Source: Paragonimus westermani
Lineage: Eukaryota; Platyhelminthes; Trematoda; Plagiorchiida; Troglotrematidae
Assembly (NCBI GenBank): GCA_008508345.1
Contig: QNGE01001725.1
Location: 42,553-106,552, forward strand
DNA: 64,000 nt
Direction of reading: 5' to 3'
Part shown: positions 12,900-24,000 of the stretch, piece after piece
How positions within the stretch are numbered: position 1 is the first letter of the stretch
Layout of the letters: every line of letters begins with the position of its first letter
Made by a program: the position numbers and the translations under genes
Notes under the pieces: model-generated
Told to the model about the DNA's origin: nothing
The model's database searches: none
The model's input: the letters and a program-made list of their open reading frames with translations, nothing else

Positions 12900-13285
12900 G
12901 CCAGATGGTGTGCTGTGTCAGGGAGAACTGTGGTTAATTCCACCACCCTTACGACGGGCGGTGTTTGACGACCAGCGCGATGTTCACTGAGGCATGGGGG
13001 AAATAAATAATTGGCTCGACTGATGTAGCGGTGGCTGAAAATCGACACCGGTATCGAGGTCGTCGCAATGGATGACCATGTCTGCCCTCACAAGACAATG
13101 ACAAGGCCGAAGAATTGGACATCTTGGCCAGACAGCTGCCTAACGCGGTAATATATGCATCCAGACTATTGTGGACCACTTATTGATAAATATTACGCTC
13201 TTCGTTGATTGATTCGTACAATTAGTTGCCGACGGTACTTACTACATCCTCACTTTTCACATCGGATATAAGTCCGACGATGAAA
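12900..13285 (+). pseudogene. Gypsy integrase remnant (zinc-binding and catalytic core start)
   Basis: The N-terminal integrase region reads DGVLCQGELWLIPPPLRR then FDDQRDVH*GMG, matching the xLVIPxxLRxxVLxxxHxxHPGM block with a stop for the proline codon. In the same general region RWLKIDTGIEVVA is followed by a C-P-H stretch, and then MHPDYCGPLIDKYYAL, the first-aspartate block (DYxGPxxxKY) of the catalytic core at about 13157-13200. The DNG block and the final glutamate are not recognisable. Frames are broken by at least two stops. Confidence 0.8.
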
Positions 13286-13440
13286 GAGATACACATTTCA
13301 AAGAAATCACCCGGAACTTGCTACTGGAAGAACAGCAGACGATGTTATTGTCACGCAAGGTTTCCTGGAAACAGCCCAATGCGTGCTTTGCTGAGTCATA
13401 GTGACGCTCGTGAAATCCAAAAGTGATCAAATCTCAAGGA

Positions 13441-15180
13441 TAGTCGTCAAGCTCCGAGGTTCTTTTAGGTGTCAAATATAAAAATGATGCGAAACATCAC
13501 ACTCACCAAAGTGGTACCGTTTCATTTCTACAGGCTCCGCGAAGGCCATTGTAAACGGCCGACATGTTCTGCCCCTCCCTTTCGTCGCATAAGATTGTGG
13601 TTTATTGACAATCACATCAATCACCAGAAGGACATCAGGAAATGTGAACGCGCTCCGAAGAACCCGCAACCAAACCTGCGAAATTCACTTCGACTCCATT
13701 TCGCACTTTAAGCCACTCATATGTTAGTACAAACAGACTCTTTCTGAAATTGAGTAGTAACTAACGTTCTTAAACGAAAAATGGTCTTTGTTCTCCGTGC
13801 TATCGCCGTCACCAAGAAAGTAGTTGCCATCCCAAATGCACATATGGAAGAGTCTGCAGTACCGATCAAAAAGAACAATTTCAGCTAGAGGAAAATTGTC
13901 AGCTGGTGTTGATATCTTACGGTATCTTCGAATGAACTAGCCAGGTGCGCTCCTTCGTCTTATTTCTACTTCGGTGTCACAGACCGTGATGTCCAACAAG
14001 TCGCCCAACCGGCCGAACCGAATTCTAGTAAACCTACCTGCCAAGTGGGGTCAACTGGGAAACCTCATGAAACAACGCTGTTGAGATCTGAAAATGCCAG
14101 GGCAAACCACAGATTACTAGAAGGTTGATTGCGGTAGAACGAGGTGTTAAATATGCAGGCAGAGACTAAGACGCACATTAACGTCGACCGTATCCCACAG
14201 CTGAGGAACACGACTGTAGTTCCCAGCATCAGCGTTTAAACTCAAGCCCCTTCTTTCGCAGCGGGAAGCTCTGTAATACTTAATGCTCGTCGAAAACGCT
14301 TACCGTGGTCAACGGATGATTCAGAACCAAATTTCCTTGTCACCCACTCCATGGCTTCAAGGCGCAAAACGTCGAAGATTCATAGTCTGAAGTTTCTGTA
14401 TAAAGTGCGGTAGCCTCCGACACCATCTGTTCCCTATAATTCAAGGAAGAACTTGGCGATTCTTAGGAACCCCTCCGTAGGCTATTTAAAGATACACTAC
14501 GTGCGGACGTTTTCCCGAGTTAAATAAAAATACAATTGCGCCAAATATCAAGACAGACATTCAGCAATCCCTTCTAGCGAACGAAAACTCAGTCTTACTA
14601 GTATCTCACGGAAAAAATGAAGTGCTAGGTGAACCACACAGGTTTTCGAGCACCTCCTAGTACATTGTCATTTTTCTCCAACCACCGTGGCTTCCCCGGA
14701 AATGCCGAGTATAACGAATGGGCTTATGCCCATCGATAGCATGACAGAAGTGAGGGACAACAGCATCCTCAGAGACGCCACCTTCTTCAATTTTGTTAAG
14801 CCGTCCGATTGGCTCACTCAAGCACAAAGTGAAGTTATATCACATCCTGGAAAACATCTGTTACGGCATCATAACCATGCTGATGAAATAACATTCCAGA
14901 GTTAAAACCAAAATACAGCTTCCATCTCTCTCTTTGACTTGATGGAGATCTATTGGGAGACCTCATTCATTCGTTCATTACTACAACTACGTGATCGCAC
15001 GTGAATGATTGCAGTCGTCACATTCCCACACAACTTCCAGTCATCCAGTTTTGAAAAGACGCTGCACACTTGATGCACGCTATTGTTAAAGCTGCTGCTT
15101 CACTGATAATCATATTGGGAATAACATAACGTTACGAGCAAGTTGTAATAATCTACGTCTCAACGACCTCGGGTGGCCTT
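13441..15180. other. No recognised gene (about 1.7 kb)
   Basis: Short frames only. The stretch may include the eroded 5' part of the CR1-like LINE that becomes readable at about 15.2 kb. No promoter, second ORF or repeat end was identified. Confidence 0.3.
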
Positions 15181-15189
15181 CCTCATACT

Positions 15190-16108
15190 ATCCTCATACT
15201 ATTGTCTTCCTGTGTTTGCTTTCACGAAGACCTGGCTTACATGTGACGATGATGACAGCGAAATGAGTGTCCCCAGTTATTTAGTTTACCGAGCTGACTC
15301 CGATCAATGGGGGTAGGAGATCTACGCGAGTTTCTTTTAACAATGTCTCCCGACACGCGAGGGCATCAGCAAGTTTTTGTCCTTCGATAAATTTGACACT
15401 GAGTGACTACAACTACCACTGTGTGTCCAAGACTCACTTCTAGTAGGGGGTATTTATCGTTCTTCCTCAAGCGACGTCTCCAATGACAACGTTGTTCTCG
15501 TAACTCTAGGCAGATTCCTAGAATTAAAAGGCCTCATTCATGCTTTTTGTGGATGAAGTCAATGCACTAGAGACAAACGGAGCATCAGCTTTGTGCCAGA
15601 ACTGTGAAAGCGAGATCTCTATATCTTTCTCGACGCTGAAGTGGGGGAAAGCGTAGACAGAGCATGGCAACGCCCCGAAGCGGCATCGTTCTGGTCAGGT
15701 TTCATCTCCGCTCGATCAAGTCATCACTAATGACAACCACCTGGTTGGCAGAGTTATCAGCAAGCTACCGATTGGACACAGTGAACATTCTCCGTCAACC
15801 ACTGACCTTGTCTATTACTGGTTACAACAACCGGCAAAAAGGTTAAAAGTTCGAAATTTTCCTCAGGCTGATTTAATTCGCCTGGGATGCTGCCCGAGTT
15901 CGTTTCCTCTAGATTGTGACTCCGTGGGCCAGAACTACCATGATTCTCAAGGCACAATTCAGAAAGCAGACGAACTGTTTGTATCGCATAAACTATACAC
16001 CTCATCTTTTCGGCCGTCCATTCCGCGCAGTACACGTCGTCTCCTCGATTACTGTTCCCAGTTATCTGCAAAGTATAAGCTTACATGGGTCAGAAGACCT
16101 AAGTGAGT
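15190..16108 (+). pseudogene. LINE endonuclease domain and linker
   Basis: APE-type endonuclease remnants: FAFTKTWL, where the catalytic glutamate of the usual TETWL is lysine; SEMSVPSYLVYRAD; DSLLVGGIYRSSSS; and PIGHSEH, where the usual SDH aspartate is glutamate. From about 15715 to 16108 one frame stays open through the endonuclease end and the linker (DLVYYWLQQPAKRLKVRNF, FRPSIPRSTRRLLDYCSQL) before a stop. Loss of the catalytic glutamate together with the upstream stops means the domain is not functional. Confidence 0.75.
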
Positions 16109-16249
16109 TCCGCATCGTTGGGAATAGGTGCAGGCGGTGAATTCGTGAACACACGAAACGGGCACATAGTAATGCCTTTCAGATAGCTCGCGGGAACGAA
16201 ACTTCTGATTCAAGCATATGCGATGACAAAGAAAGATTAAACCCTCATC

Positions 16250-17640
16250 AGGTTGCTTACGACTGTTCGACAGGGAGTATTCTTTTGACTCCCTAGTCGT
16301 GACCGAGTACTTCAGGGAGTACTACTCAGCAATCTACAGCGTCACACCGCCGAATCGGCATTTTGTCCTAGAGCTGCAGAAGATCCGGCAGCCACAATTT
16401 ACTGCTGGGTTTTCTGTGCTAGACGCTGAGGACTTCTAACTCAAGGTTAATTAATACAGTGTATTCGGTTCTAAAAAGATCGACCCCGGATTTCTCGGAC
16501 AGGTAGCTGCTAGTCTGGCAGAACCTTTTCATATGCTTCTTAGACGAACACTTCACATTAGCGTTCTCCTCAACGCATGGCAAGAGGCGACGGTCACACT
16601 CATAGTTAATGCGGGCAACAGGCACTCTCCAACTGGCCAGCCGACAACTAACATTACTGACATTCCGTGCAGGATAATGGAGCGTCTGTCAAATTGTCAC
16701 ATCCTCAACTGTTTCTTATCAAATCGCCCTTTTTTCAGCATGGATTCTTTCCTAAGAGGTCGTGCTTAACAACTGTGCAAATCTTCAAGAACAGTGTGAC
16801 GGAGGCCAAAAAAAGACCTTATTTCAAATGCTATCATTTTTACTTTCCCAAGGATTTGAACCGTGTCCTGCAGGTCTCGTGAAACACGCTGGAGGCTACT
16901 TTTATTTCAGGAAATGTTCTGCGCTAGATTGCCTCTTCTCTTGGTAACAGATTACTAAAAGTTGAAACCCCATCAGACCCATCAACTTCTGCGGAAGTTC
17001 CTCATGGATAATTGCTAGGTTCTTCTTTGTTCCTTATTTTCATTAACAACAAAACTACCAGCAACGCTGTCCTTTATAGCGACGACCTGAAGATCTGGAA
17101 TAGCAGTGATCCCAGTGAAATACAGATGGATTCTGACCCGATTAAGGGCTAGTTGGACGATTGGAGTTTCTCAATAAAAGGCAATAAGTTTGCTGGCATG
17201 TCACCCGGTGGTGATTCTAGCAACGCTTCCTGTTTTATAATCCGTCCATCACAGCATCTGTCACAAGGATCGATATATGCAGCTGTTTGTGTAATTTTCC
17301 CCTCGCTCATCACCTAGATGGCGGGGAGAACAACTTACCGCCCTTAGGGTGTTTGTGCGTATTTTCACTCGCCTAGACAAGAAGACTTTTCAAATGATTA
17401 TTAGTTTTATATAGGACCGCTCCTTGATTATGTTAGTTAGGTTGTGTATACCGGGATGGAGATGGACCCTCGCCATTAGGCGTGTGCAGTGCGTGTTAAC
17501 TAATCAAGTCAACTGTCTAAGAAATGTCGCGTACGGGTCTCGACCCAAAATTCTTGGTCCATATTCAGCGCATTGCCGGCGACTCCACTGTCATTTACTA
17601 CTCACATTTTTTAATTATCATAACGAACGATAACGACATA
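16250..17640 (+). pseudogene. LINE reverse transcriptase domain
   Basis: RT begins with a TEYFREYYSAIY-like segment near 16300, continues through DPGFLGQVAASLAEPFHMLL (16480) and an open stretch from 16533 to 16769, then switches frame. The catalytic block reads NAVLYSDDLKIW, so both aspartates of the xxDD motif are kept. The upstream VPQGSVLGP block is eroded to VPHG*LLGS with a stop. After the RT core, FVRIFTRLDKKTF and IRRVQCVLTNQV match the C-terminal thumb-like region of CR1-like elements. Multiple stops and frameshifts make it a pseudogene. Confidence 0.85.
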
Positions 17641-17660
17641 ACGTAAAGCCTTTCGAGCTC

Positions 17661-17963
17661 TGTCCTCGAACGTTCCTTGGGCAACAGATTTTTTTAAGCG
17701 ATTGTTAGCTGTTGTAACAGTCCCTTTCTAAATTCTTTAGCGGCGCATTTTCAGATCACTTTGAAGCATTGCTTGGGGTATCGGTCAGAAGGACATTTAC
17801 AACCTCTATCAGTGATTGCCTTCCAGGACCACATACGCCTGCTTGACAGTGATCCAGAATAACTGACGGAATCCGTGCCTTGAACCTTTGTATCGATTGT
17901 TGGAATTATTAATTTCATGACCTTGAGGATAGTACAGTTTTGAATGTTAACGCATTGGCCGGG
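17661..17963. other. Short 5' flank between LINE and sortilin gene
   Basis: About 300 bp separate the LINE end from the sortilin ATG. No TATA box or Inr is evident. An AG at 17936-17937 lies 26 nt before the ATG and could be a cis- or spliced-leader trans-splice acceptor, since flatworms use spliced leaders, but the pyrimidine tract before it is poor. Confidence 0.3.
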
Positions 17964-17967
17964 ATGA
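17944..17967 (+). promoter_or_regulatory. Possible upstream ORF overlapping the sortilin start codon
   Basis: An ATG at 17944 opens an out-of-frame reading of seven codons that ends in TGA at 17965-17967, overlapping the proposed sortilin ATG (17964-17966) as ATGA. If the transcript 5' end lies upstream of 17944, this could reduce or couple initiation. If a spliced leader joins at 17938, the uORF would be included. Confidence 0.3.
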
Positions 17968-18098
17968 GATGTTTACTAACATTTTACGTCGTCACTTCGT
18001 TGTGCTCTCCACTTTTTGTCTTCGGTCAAAAATCAAAATGTGAAACAGACCAAACGCATTTTGATGACATTATAAAGAAAGGAAATGCACTCGCTGTT
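17964..18098 (+). CDS. SORT1: Sortilin exon 1: signal peptide and mature N terminus
   Basis: The 45 codons start MRCLLTFYVV, a short hydrophobic signal sequence with likely cleavage around residue 22-23 (VFG/Q). The sequence after it, KCETDQTHFDDI, matches the mature N terminus of sortilins, where one cysteine precedes a helix. No propeptide with a furin site is present. The ATG at 17964 was chosen because it begins the signal peptide; the upstream in-frame codons have no ATG. The donor GTTAGT follows codon 45 in phase 0. Confidence 0.8.
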
Positions 18099-21000
18099 GT
18101 TAGTGGTTCTTTGATATCTTCATTTTTTAGTTTTATTTCACTAATGATACCAAGGAAACAATTCAGTTGACATGGGCGGGAGAGAACAGCGGTGTAAGCA
18201 CCCCTTTTGGCCGCATTTTTTCCAGGTTCTGATTTTAGTCACAATGACTGATGGTGATTCTGGTCCTGGTTTAAGTTCAGACATTTATCGGAGGTATCAG
18301 TATATTTCCATTCAAATACCTCATCAGTGACAACAACGGCAAAACATTCATCCAGATAACCCACGAACTTGGAGAAAAAGTCTATATTCGACGTGAAAAC
18401 GGGTTACAGCGACATCAGAACCAGAGGGATTCAAAAGAGGTAAATCGCACACTGAAGAAAACATATAGAAATCAGCTATTCGTCATATGCTACGACATAG
18501 ACAACAAGCGACATTCTGTAATCTTCGTTACTAAAGACGGTGGATACACTTGGGAAAAGTCAAACGTCCCTTTTGTTCTAAGCGGTCAGCTCAGGTTCTA
18601 TCCTCGCAAACGATTATCACCCTGGATACTAACACTTGAAGAGAAGACATCTGTAAGAAGATGCATCCTAATTCATTTCTTTAGATCTTGTATTTATCTT
18701 TGGATAACGGAAAATCGTGGGTGAATGTGCATGACAATGTAGTGGATTTTTTCTGGTATTGATTAAATTACACTGGTAATACATTTCTAGGTCTATATAT
18801 GTTGATGACCCTGAAGAAACGTTCTACGTGGTTTATAAATCTGATTCATCCAAGAGTAAGTCATTCTATCCGTAAGCCATAGTGTACTGGTTTTACCGCT
18901 AAGGTGTGCACCAGATAGATTTTGGATCCGAATCGAATGTCAGCAACCGATGTTGCCGACTTTTCAATCAATTTATCAAACCTCCCCTCTCTAGAGTTAG
19001 TGGGCCACACGGAACAATGACCAGGCGTGACAGTACGTATCTCATGCGAACAAGTTACCTCTGGTGCAAGAGGTGTAAAATACCTTAAATTGAGTGAGGT
19101 CCGTATCACCCACAGTTAACAGTATTCAACCCGTAAGTGCGCCAAGTTAACGCTCCAGTTAAACGTAACGAACACCAGACTCGAAACAAGAATGCAAATA
19201 ACTGAGGGAGACCAAACATATTATACGAGAATTACAACAGGTCTCAACCAGTGATAAACGACATCGATGTTAGAAGCAGCTAGGGAGGTTGAGGATCCAA
19301 CCGTCCAACGCGCGAGTAGGCCGGAAGTGTTTATTTTATCATTTGTACCCGTAGGTCGACGAACATGCAAACACACAAACGCGATCTCACTCAGCAAGCA
19401 TACGACAGACAACGATCCCCATGTGAACCAGGATTTTGAAAAGAATTTCACAAATCGTGCGGCAGGCAGAATAGGGCCAACTCCAGGTCACTACGTCATT
19501 ACAAGTAACTTAGACTGTCAAGAAAGTTGGGAGTCCGACTCTCCTGTAATGATCGTTCATGGCGGGACATATCTTTGTCTCATTGGTAAAATGGCTTGCT
19601 CGAGTTTAAATACATTATTCATAGTGATACGCTCACGAATTCTCGCTTTATTTGTTAACAGTAATAACCTGGCTACATTTACAGGACACTTAGTAGGGTG
19701 CCTGAATGTGGGTTCTTTCTAGACTTCGCCGTAAAATGCTACAGGAGATAGAATTCAATATCCTGTTTACCGATCATCTTAAGCTTAGATTCAAGTTAAA
19801 ATTGTTTCATACATCAAAATAAAATGTTAGGTCATGTTTATCCCGAAGTGAACCTAAATTTTTTCAGGTTTCGGGTTGACATACATTATTCCAGAGGTTA
19901 TCGTTCATTATACTTCTCAGTATTTCCAGGAAACAATATACCCAGTGATAACCTAATTTGTATGATAGGCACTAGTTTCTGCGATTAGTTCAGTGGGTAA
20001 CTGTTATTCAATTCAAAAACAACTTGTTTTGTTACATTACAATTTCTCTACTCCCAACTGAAGTGAATAATTTGTTGTGAGACTCTCATCTACTTTTGCG
20101 CATAGATAAGTCGTTACCGTTTGATTTATCAGCTGTGCAAATGGTCTCAATTAACTGCCTAACGTAAGTGTACGCTTAAAAATGGTCAACAAGTTCCTAT
20201 GGTTTACATGGTGATAGTAAGTGATGTGTGTATTGCTAGTTCGTTGCAATCAAATATACTCTTGTGTACGCACCTAAATCGATCGATCTAAGAGGCAAAT
20301 CATAAATGGTTATTCAATGACTACGAATTTCGGATTAAGAACAAGAAGTTTGCTTATATATTGTATTATTAAGGACACGGAGTAAACCAAGTTTTGGATT
20401 TTAATTTGAGACATTCAACATAATGAACCGTGTAGTATTTCTAACCAACACTTTAATAGAGTCAGTACGTTAGTTGAAACATATGCTGGCCATTTCACTG
20501 GATGGAATTCCTATAGCAGAAGCTCCAGCCCCTGGATGATCTGTACAGGGCTGAAGCATAAAATACCGAGTTAGACAGACTATTTCACCGGCTTATTCTT
20601 TCAGTATGCTTACCATCACTGTTTCAGCTACGGATTTGCTGCCTCAGCTGGCCAAGGGGTCTTGGACCATTTTTTCTGCCGTATTGTGGTACTTCTGGTT
20701 TTATGATGCACTCACCAATTATTTCCCATATTCTGTAGGATCATTACGAAGTAGACTTTATTATCATCCTACAGCGGTTTTGTGGCATTGATCACTTGAT
20801 GTGTTTCATGTGATACACAATTCGTGTTTACTGTCGAATTATTCATTCTGGCTGTTTACCTCATGAGAGAATTAGACCATCCGATTTATGCCAAGCTATA
20901 CATAACAGTCACCAGTCTAATGAGTTTTTCTATTACGCAGATTGCCACAGCTAGATAATGAGTTTCAAAATTAAGGATTCACGTGTTTTCTGAAAATCTT

Positions 21001-24000
21001 TCAAGTACTCAAAAAGGGTGTTCTTTATATTGTTAATGTAGAAAACTAGGTAAAAGTGCGTGAGGAAAACCAGTGTATAATGAAAGTTTGTGGTGTTGTT
21101 CTTGGTGACTAAAATAATGTGCTAGGCATTACAAAATGGCGGTATTTGATATGTTAAGTAAATTCCCCCGTCATAAGTGCACACAGCTTGAGCCATAATA
21201 TAATGCTACTGTTTTCTGACACGGAAGAATTGTAGGCTTGCACAAATGAACTGAGCCTTTTGGTTCCTTGCACCACTATGTTTCACCTTGTGTTAACGTT
21301 TGACTGCATTGGCTCAATTCTCACTACTGTTTAGTTGAAATGAAGGTCATGACCGCCGTACTAGCTGCTCTGAATCAACTACAAAATAAAGTTATGAGGC
21401 AAAAATTTCTGGACTGAGTAAATGAAGATGCGAAGTATCTGTGGTGTTGCTCTCTACTGCTAGAGATTAGATTTAAATATATCCATACAGATAAAGTGAC
21501 TATTTCAATAACGATGTCATACTTGAACGAATATGACGGATGTTGTGTGAGTATCTTGTTCCACAGCTACTGAAAAGGTTTTCACGTGTTTTTGTAGGTT
21601 TTCATGTTAATGTATGTCAACAGGATGCATCACCATCAGGCCTACTTAACAAAAACACATTTAAGTACGGGAAACCTGGAGCAAAAATCTTCGGGTGAAT
21701 AACACTTATTTTCGAACTCAGTGATAGATATATAGCTCGTTTCAGCGATGTACTTGAGTATTCAGCGTTTCTATGGAGAGCAAGCGCCGATGTTGCTTTC
21801 GTTGCGCAACAATCTCTTTAACAATTTTTTCTCAGTGTTCCAACAATGATCAAGGTGAATCTGCGACCAATTAAAAAGGAGCAGGGACAATGGGTAAATC
21901 CACTGAAAACTGTTCCCTTCTCTGAGGGAAGGTGAAATGTTAAGAAGACGACTGTATCTGTTAATGGTGACAGACTGACATCAGCTGTGCCTAAAAAAGG
22001 CAGACTTCCTTTACAACCAACGTTAATACGACCAGAAATTCAGTGGCTTTCATGAGTCGGCTGCAGAATCGTTTTGAAACCCTATGCTTAGCATCAAGAA
22101 ATGTCTGACATTCAGAAATCACCTTTATAACTTGTAAACAGGCCGTCCAAGTGGGTAAGTGCGCCGTACAGAAACGCTGCGATGCCAACCGAAGACTTGC
22201 AGTTTTTGTATGCCATTGCATAGGTTTGTTTACTTTAAGGTAGGATGCCCTATTCAAAAGATATTCTCCATGTTTCGTTATAGTTCCTAATTACCAACAA
22301 CTGTATACCGCAAGATCATGCTGGAATTTGTACGGCATCTTCCCATTGGAGTACTTGGTATAGAAATTCATCCATCTTAGAGTGGCGTTTAAGCGTTGTA
22401 GCATTGTGTTTGTGCCGAATGGTGAAATGGCCTTGTTGGTTTAAGTCGTGATAAAAGTAGTTTGCAAACAAGTGATGATGCATTTCTAATAAGACGAATT
22501 TCGGTATTCTCGTGCTATCTGAGGGGTTTCCGTTGATGTATCGAGTAAACACGTACGCGGGACACAAACGAAAGCTTTATCCGTGGATAAAATAAGCGCT
22601 GTATTCCGGCCGCACTGTACCATATCCCAAAATAAGACTCATCAAGCAAGCACATATTATGGTGCAAATTTTGCACAGACTCTAACTATTTAACTTCACC
22701 AATGAAGTAAAACTAAGGCTCTGGAGTCTTCCAGGATTTTTGTGAACCTGGAGACAAAATCTGTCGACCGTCCTTTTGGTGATAGCGCTTGCTCGGTTGC
22801 CGAACGATAAGGTTGACTTTGTGGAAGAAATTATTAATCTTGATATTTGGAACGCGTCTAACGACTAATCTTGCTTCTTAACGTTATCTATGTTACTTCC
22901 CTAGTATAGTATTTTAATCAACTATATCTACTGTAACCTTAGGAAAGGCAGTTAACGGTTGCTAATTTCAGAATTACTGCCTCAAACAAATACTTCAACT
23001 GATCTGTCATGAATTGCGATGTAAGATAAAAGGACGTAGGTAAAAAATAACAGTAAAAGGCTACGGATGTTTCTGAATTAGTCCACCTAATATTGTGTGC
23101 GTAAATGCACAGTAAATTTACGGCGCTCATTTAGAGAACTTAGCCGTCTGTAACTACCTTTGAAGTCATGAATGTGGGTGTCGTAAATTGCATCTGGCCT
23201 ACGGCAGTGTACTGTTAAAAGTCGAAATTACAATCGTCAGCGAAAGACTTAAGCTTTTGAATGGTCTCATCTGCCGTTTTCTTATATTGTATGGTTCCGG
23301 AATAAATGGTGTTTGGCTGTTTTATATTTGGTCATTTTGCCGAGAGAATCGAGATTAGGAGGAGATTGCTCATGTGTGGTACATTAAAATAAGATTGTGT
23401 AAACTTACGGTGAAATAAAGAGTGGTGTTTTGCAGTTGATTTGGTTTACACGGCAGAGTAGAGGTGTTTGGTGAAAGTGTGATGGTATTGAGCCCGTTGG
23501 TCGAATGGAGTAGAACAAAGGTCTCAGCTCAAAACCAATCACACTACAAGTGTGGCACGATAATATGCACAAATATAGGTTGAATAGACTACGGTTATGT
23601 TAATTTTAGCTGAGTCATGATGAAACTAATAGGTCAATGCAAGACCGTGAAACCACGGTGTTGTAATTGGTTTAAAAGTAGGAATGTGTAAAATGATAAC
23701 ATACAGCTTTTGCCGTAAAGGCGTATAAAGAGTAATTTCTTGACGTAGGCTGCTGCGTGAGTGAGAAACCCCAGTTTCCTCGGGGGAAACGTCCAGAAAC
23801 ATTTATCCATGATTTCATATGGTACATTTTTAGGGTTTACAACAATCAGCTAGGTAACTGAGACTAAAAGTGACCCCCCTCAACGTTGAAATTTCACCCA
23901 ATAAAATGATTACTTTTTGTTTTGTACTCAGTACGCTTACTTTTTACTCGTTGTTTGATCAAGATCAGTCTAGGATACGAGTATATCTGACCAAATATTT

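Larger units (their letters stand above)
10240..13440 (+). mobile_element. Second decayed Ty3/gypsy retrotransposon (plus strand)
   Basis: Domains occur in gypsy order along the plus strand: paired zinc knuckles (10351-10452), an RT scrap (about 11058-11140), RNase H (12375-12690) and the integrase zinc-binding and catalytic regions (12900-13280). Frames change repeatedly and several stops replace conserved codons, so the copy is inactive. No LTRs or target-site duplications were identified, so both ends are approximate. The stretch 11150-12370, where the rest of the RT should be, is too eroded to read. Confidence 0.75.
15190..17660 (+). mobile_element. Degraded CR1-like non-LTR retrotransposon (EN-RT)
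   Basis: Across 2.5 kb the plus strand can be read, with several frame changes, as an APE-type endonuclease followed by reverse transcriptase of the CR1/Jockey superfamily. Blocks in order: TKTWL (15224), DSLLVGGIYRSSSS (about 15430), TNDNHLV with SEH (15730-15800), an inter-domain segment, AEPFHMLL, WQEATVTLIVNAGNRHSP (16580), PCRIMERL, RGRACLTT, YSDDLKIW (17075) and a C-terminal segment near IRRVQCVLTNQV (17475). The element ends near 17.65 kb; no poly-A or microsatellite tail was seen. It lies upstream of the sortilin gene in the same orientation. Confidence 0.85.

Noticed and set aside
15181..15202. 11-bp tandem duplication CCTCATACTAT at the start of the readable LINE
   Set aside because: A two-copy slippage product; no sign that it marks an element end.
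18281..18330. Alternative exon start at 18281 reading through to the first Asp box
   Set aside because: It would avoid one micro-intron but destroys the conserved IYRSDNNGKTF motif; splicing 18294-18327 restores it with correct phase.
19267..19722. 151-codon plus-strand frame inside intron 6
   Set aside because: No homology to the sortilin sequence or to known retroelement domains; composition is not distinctive.
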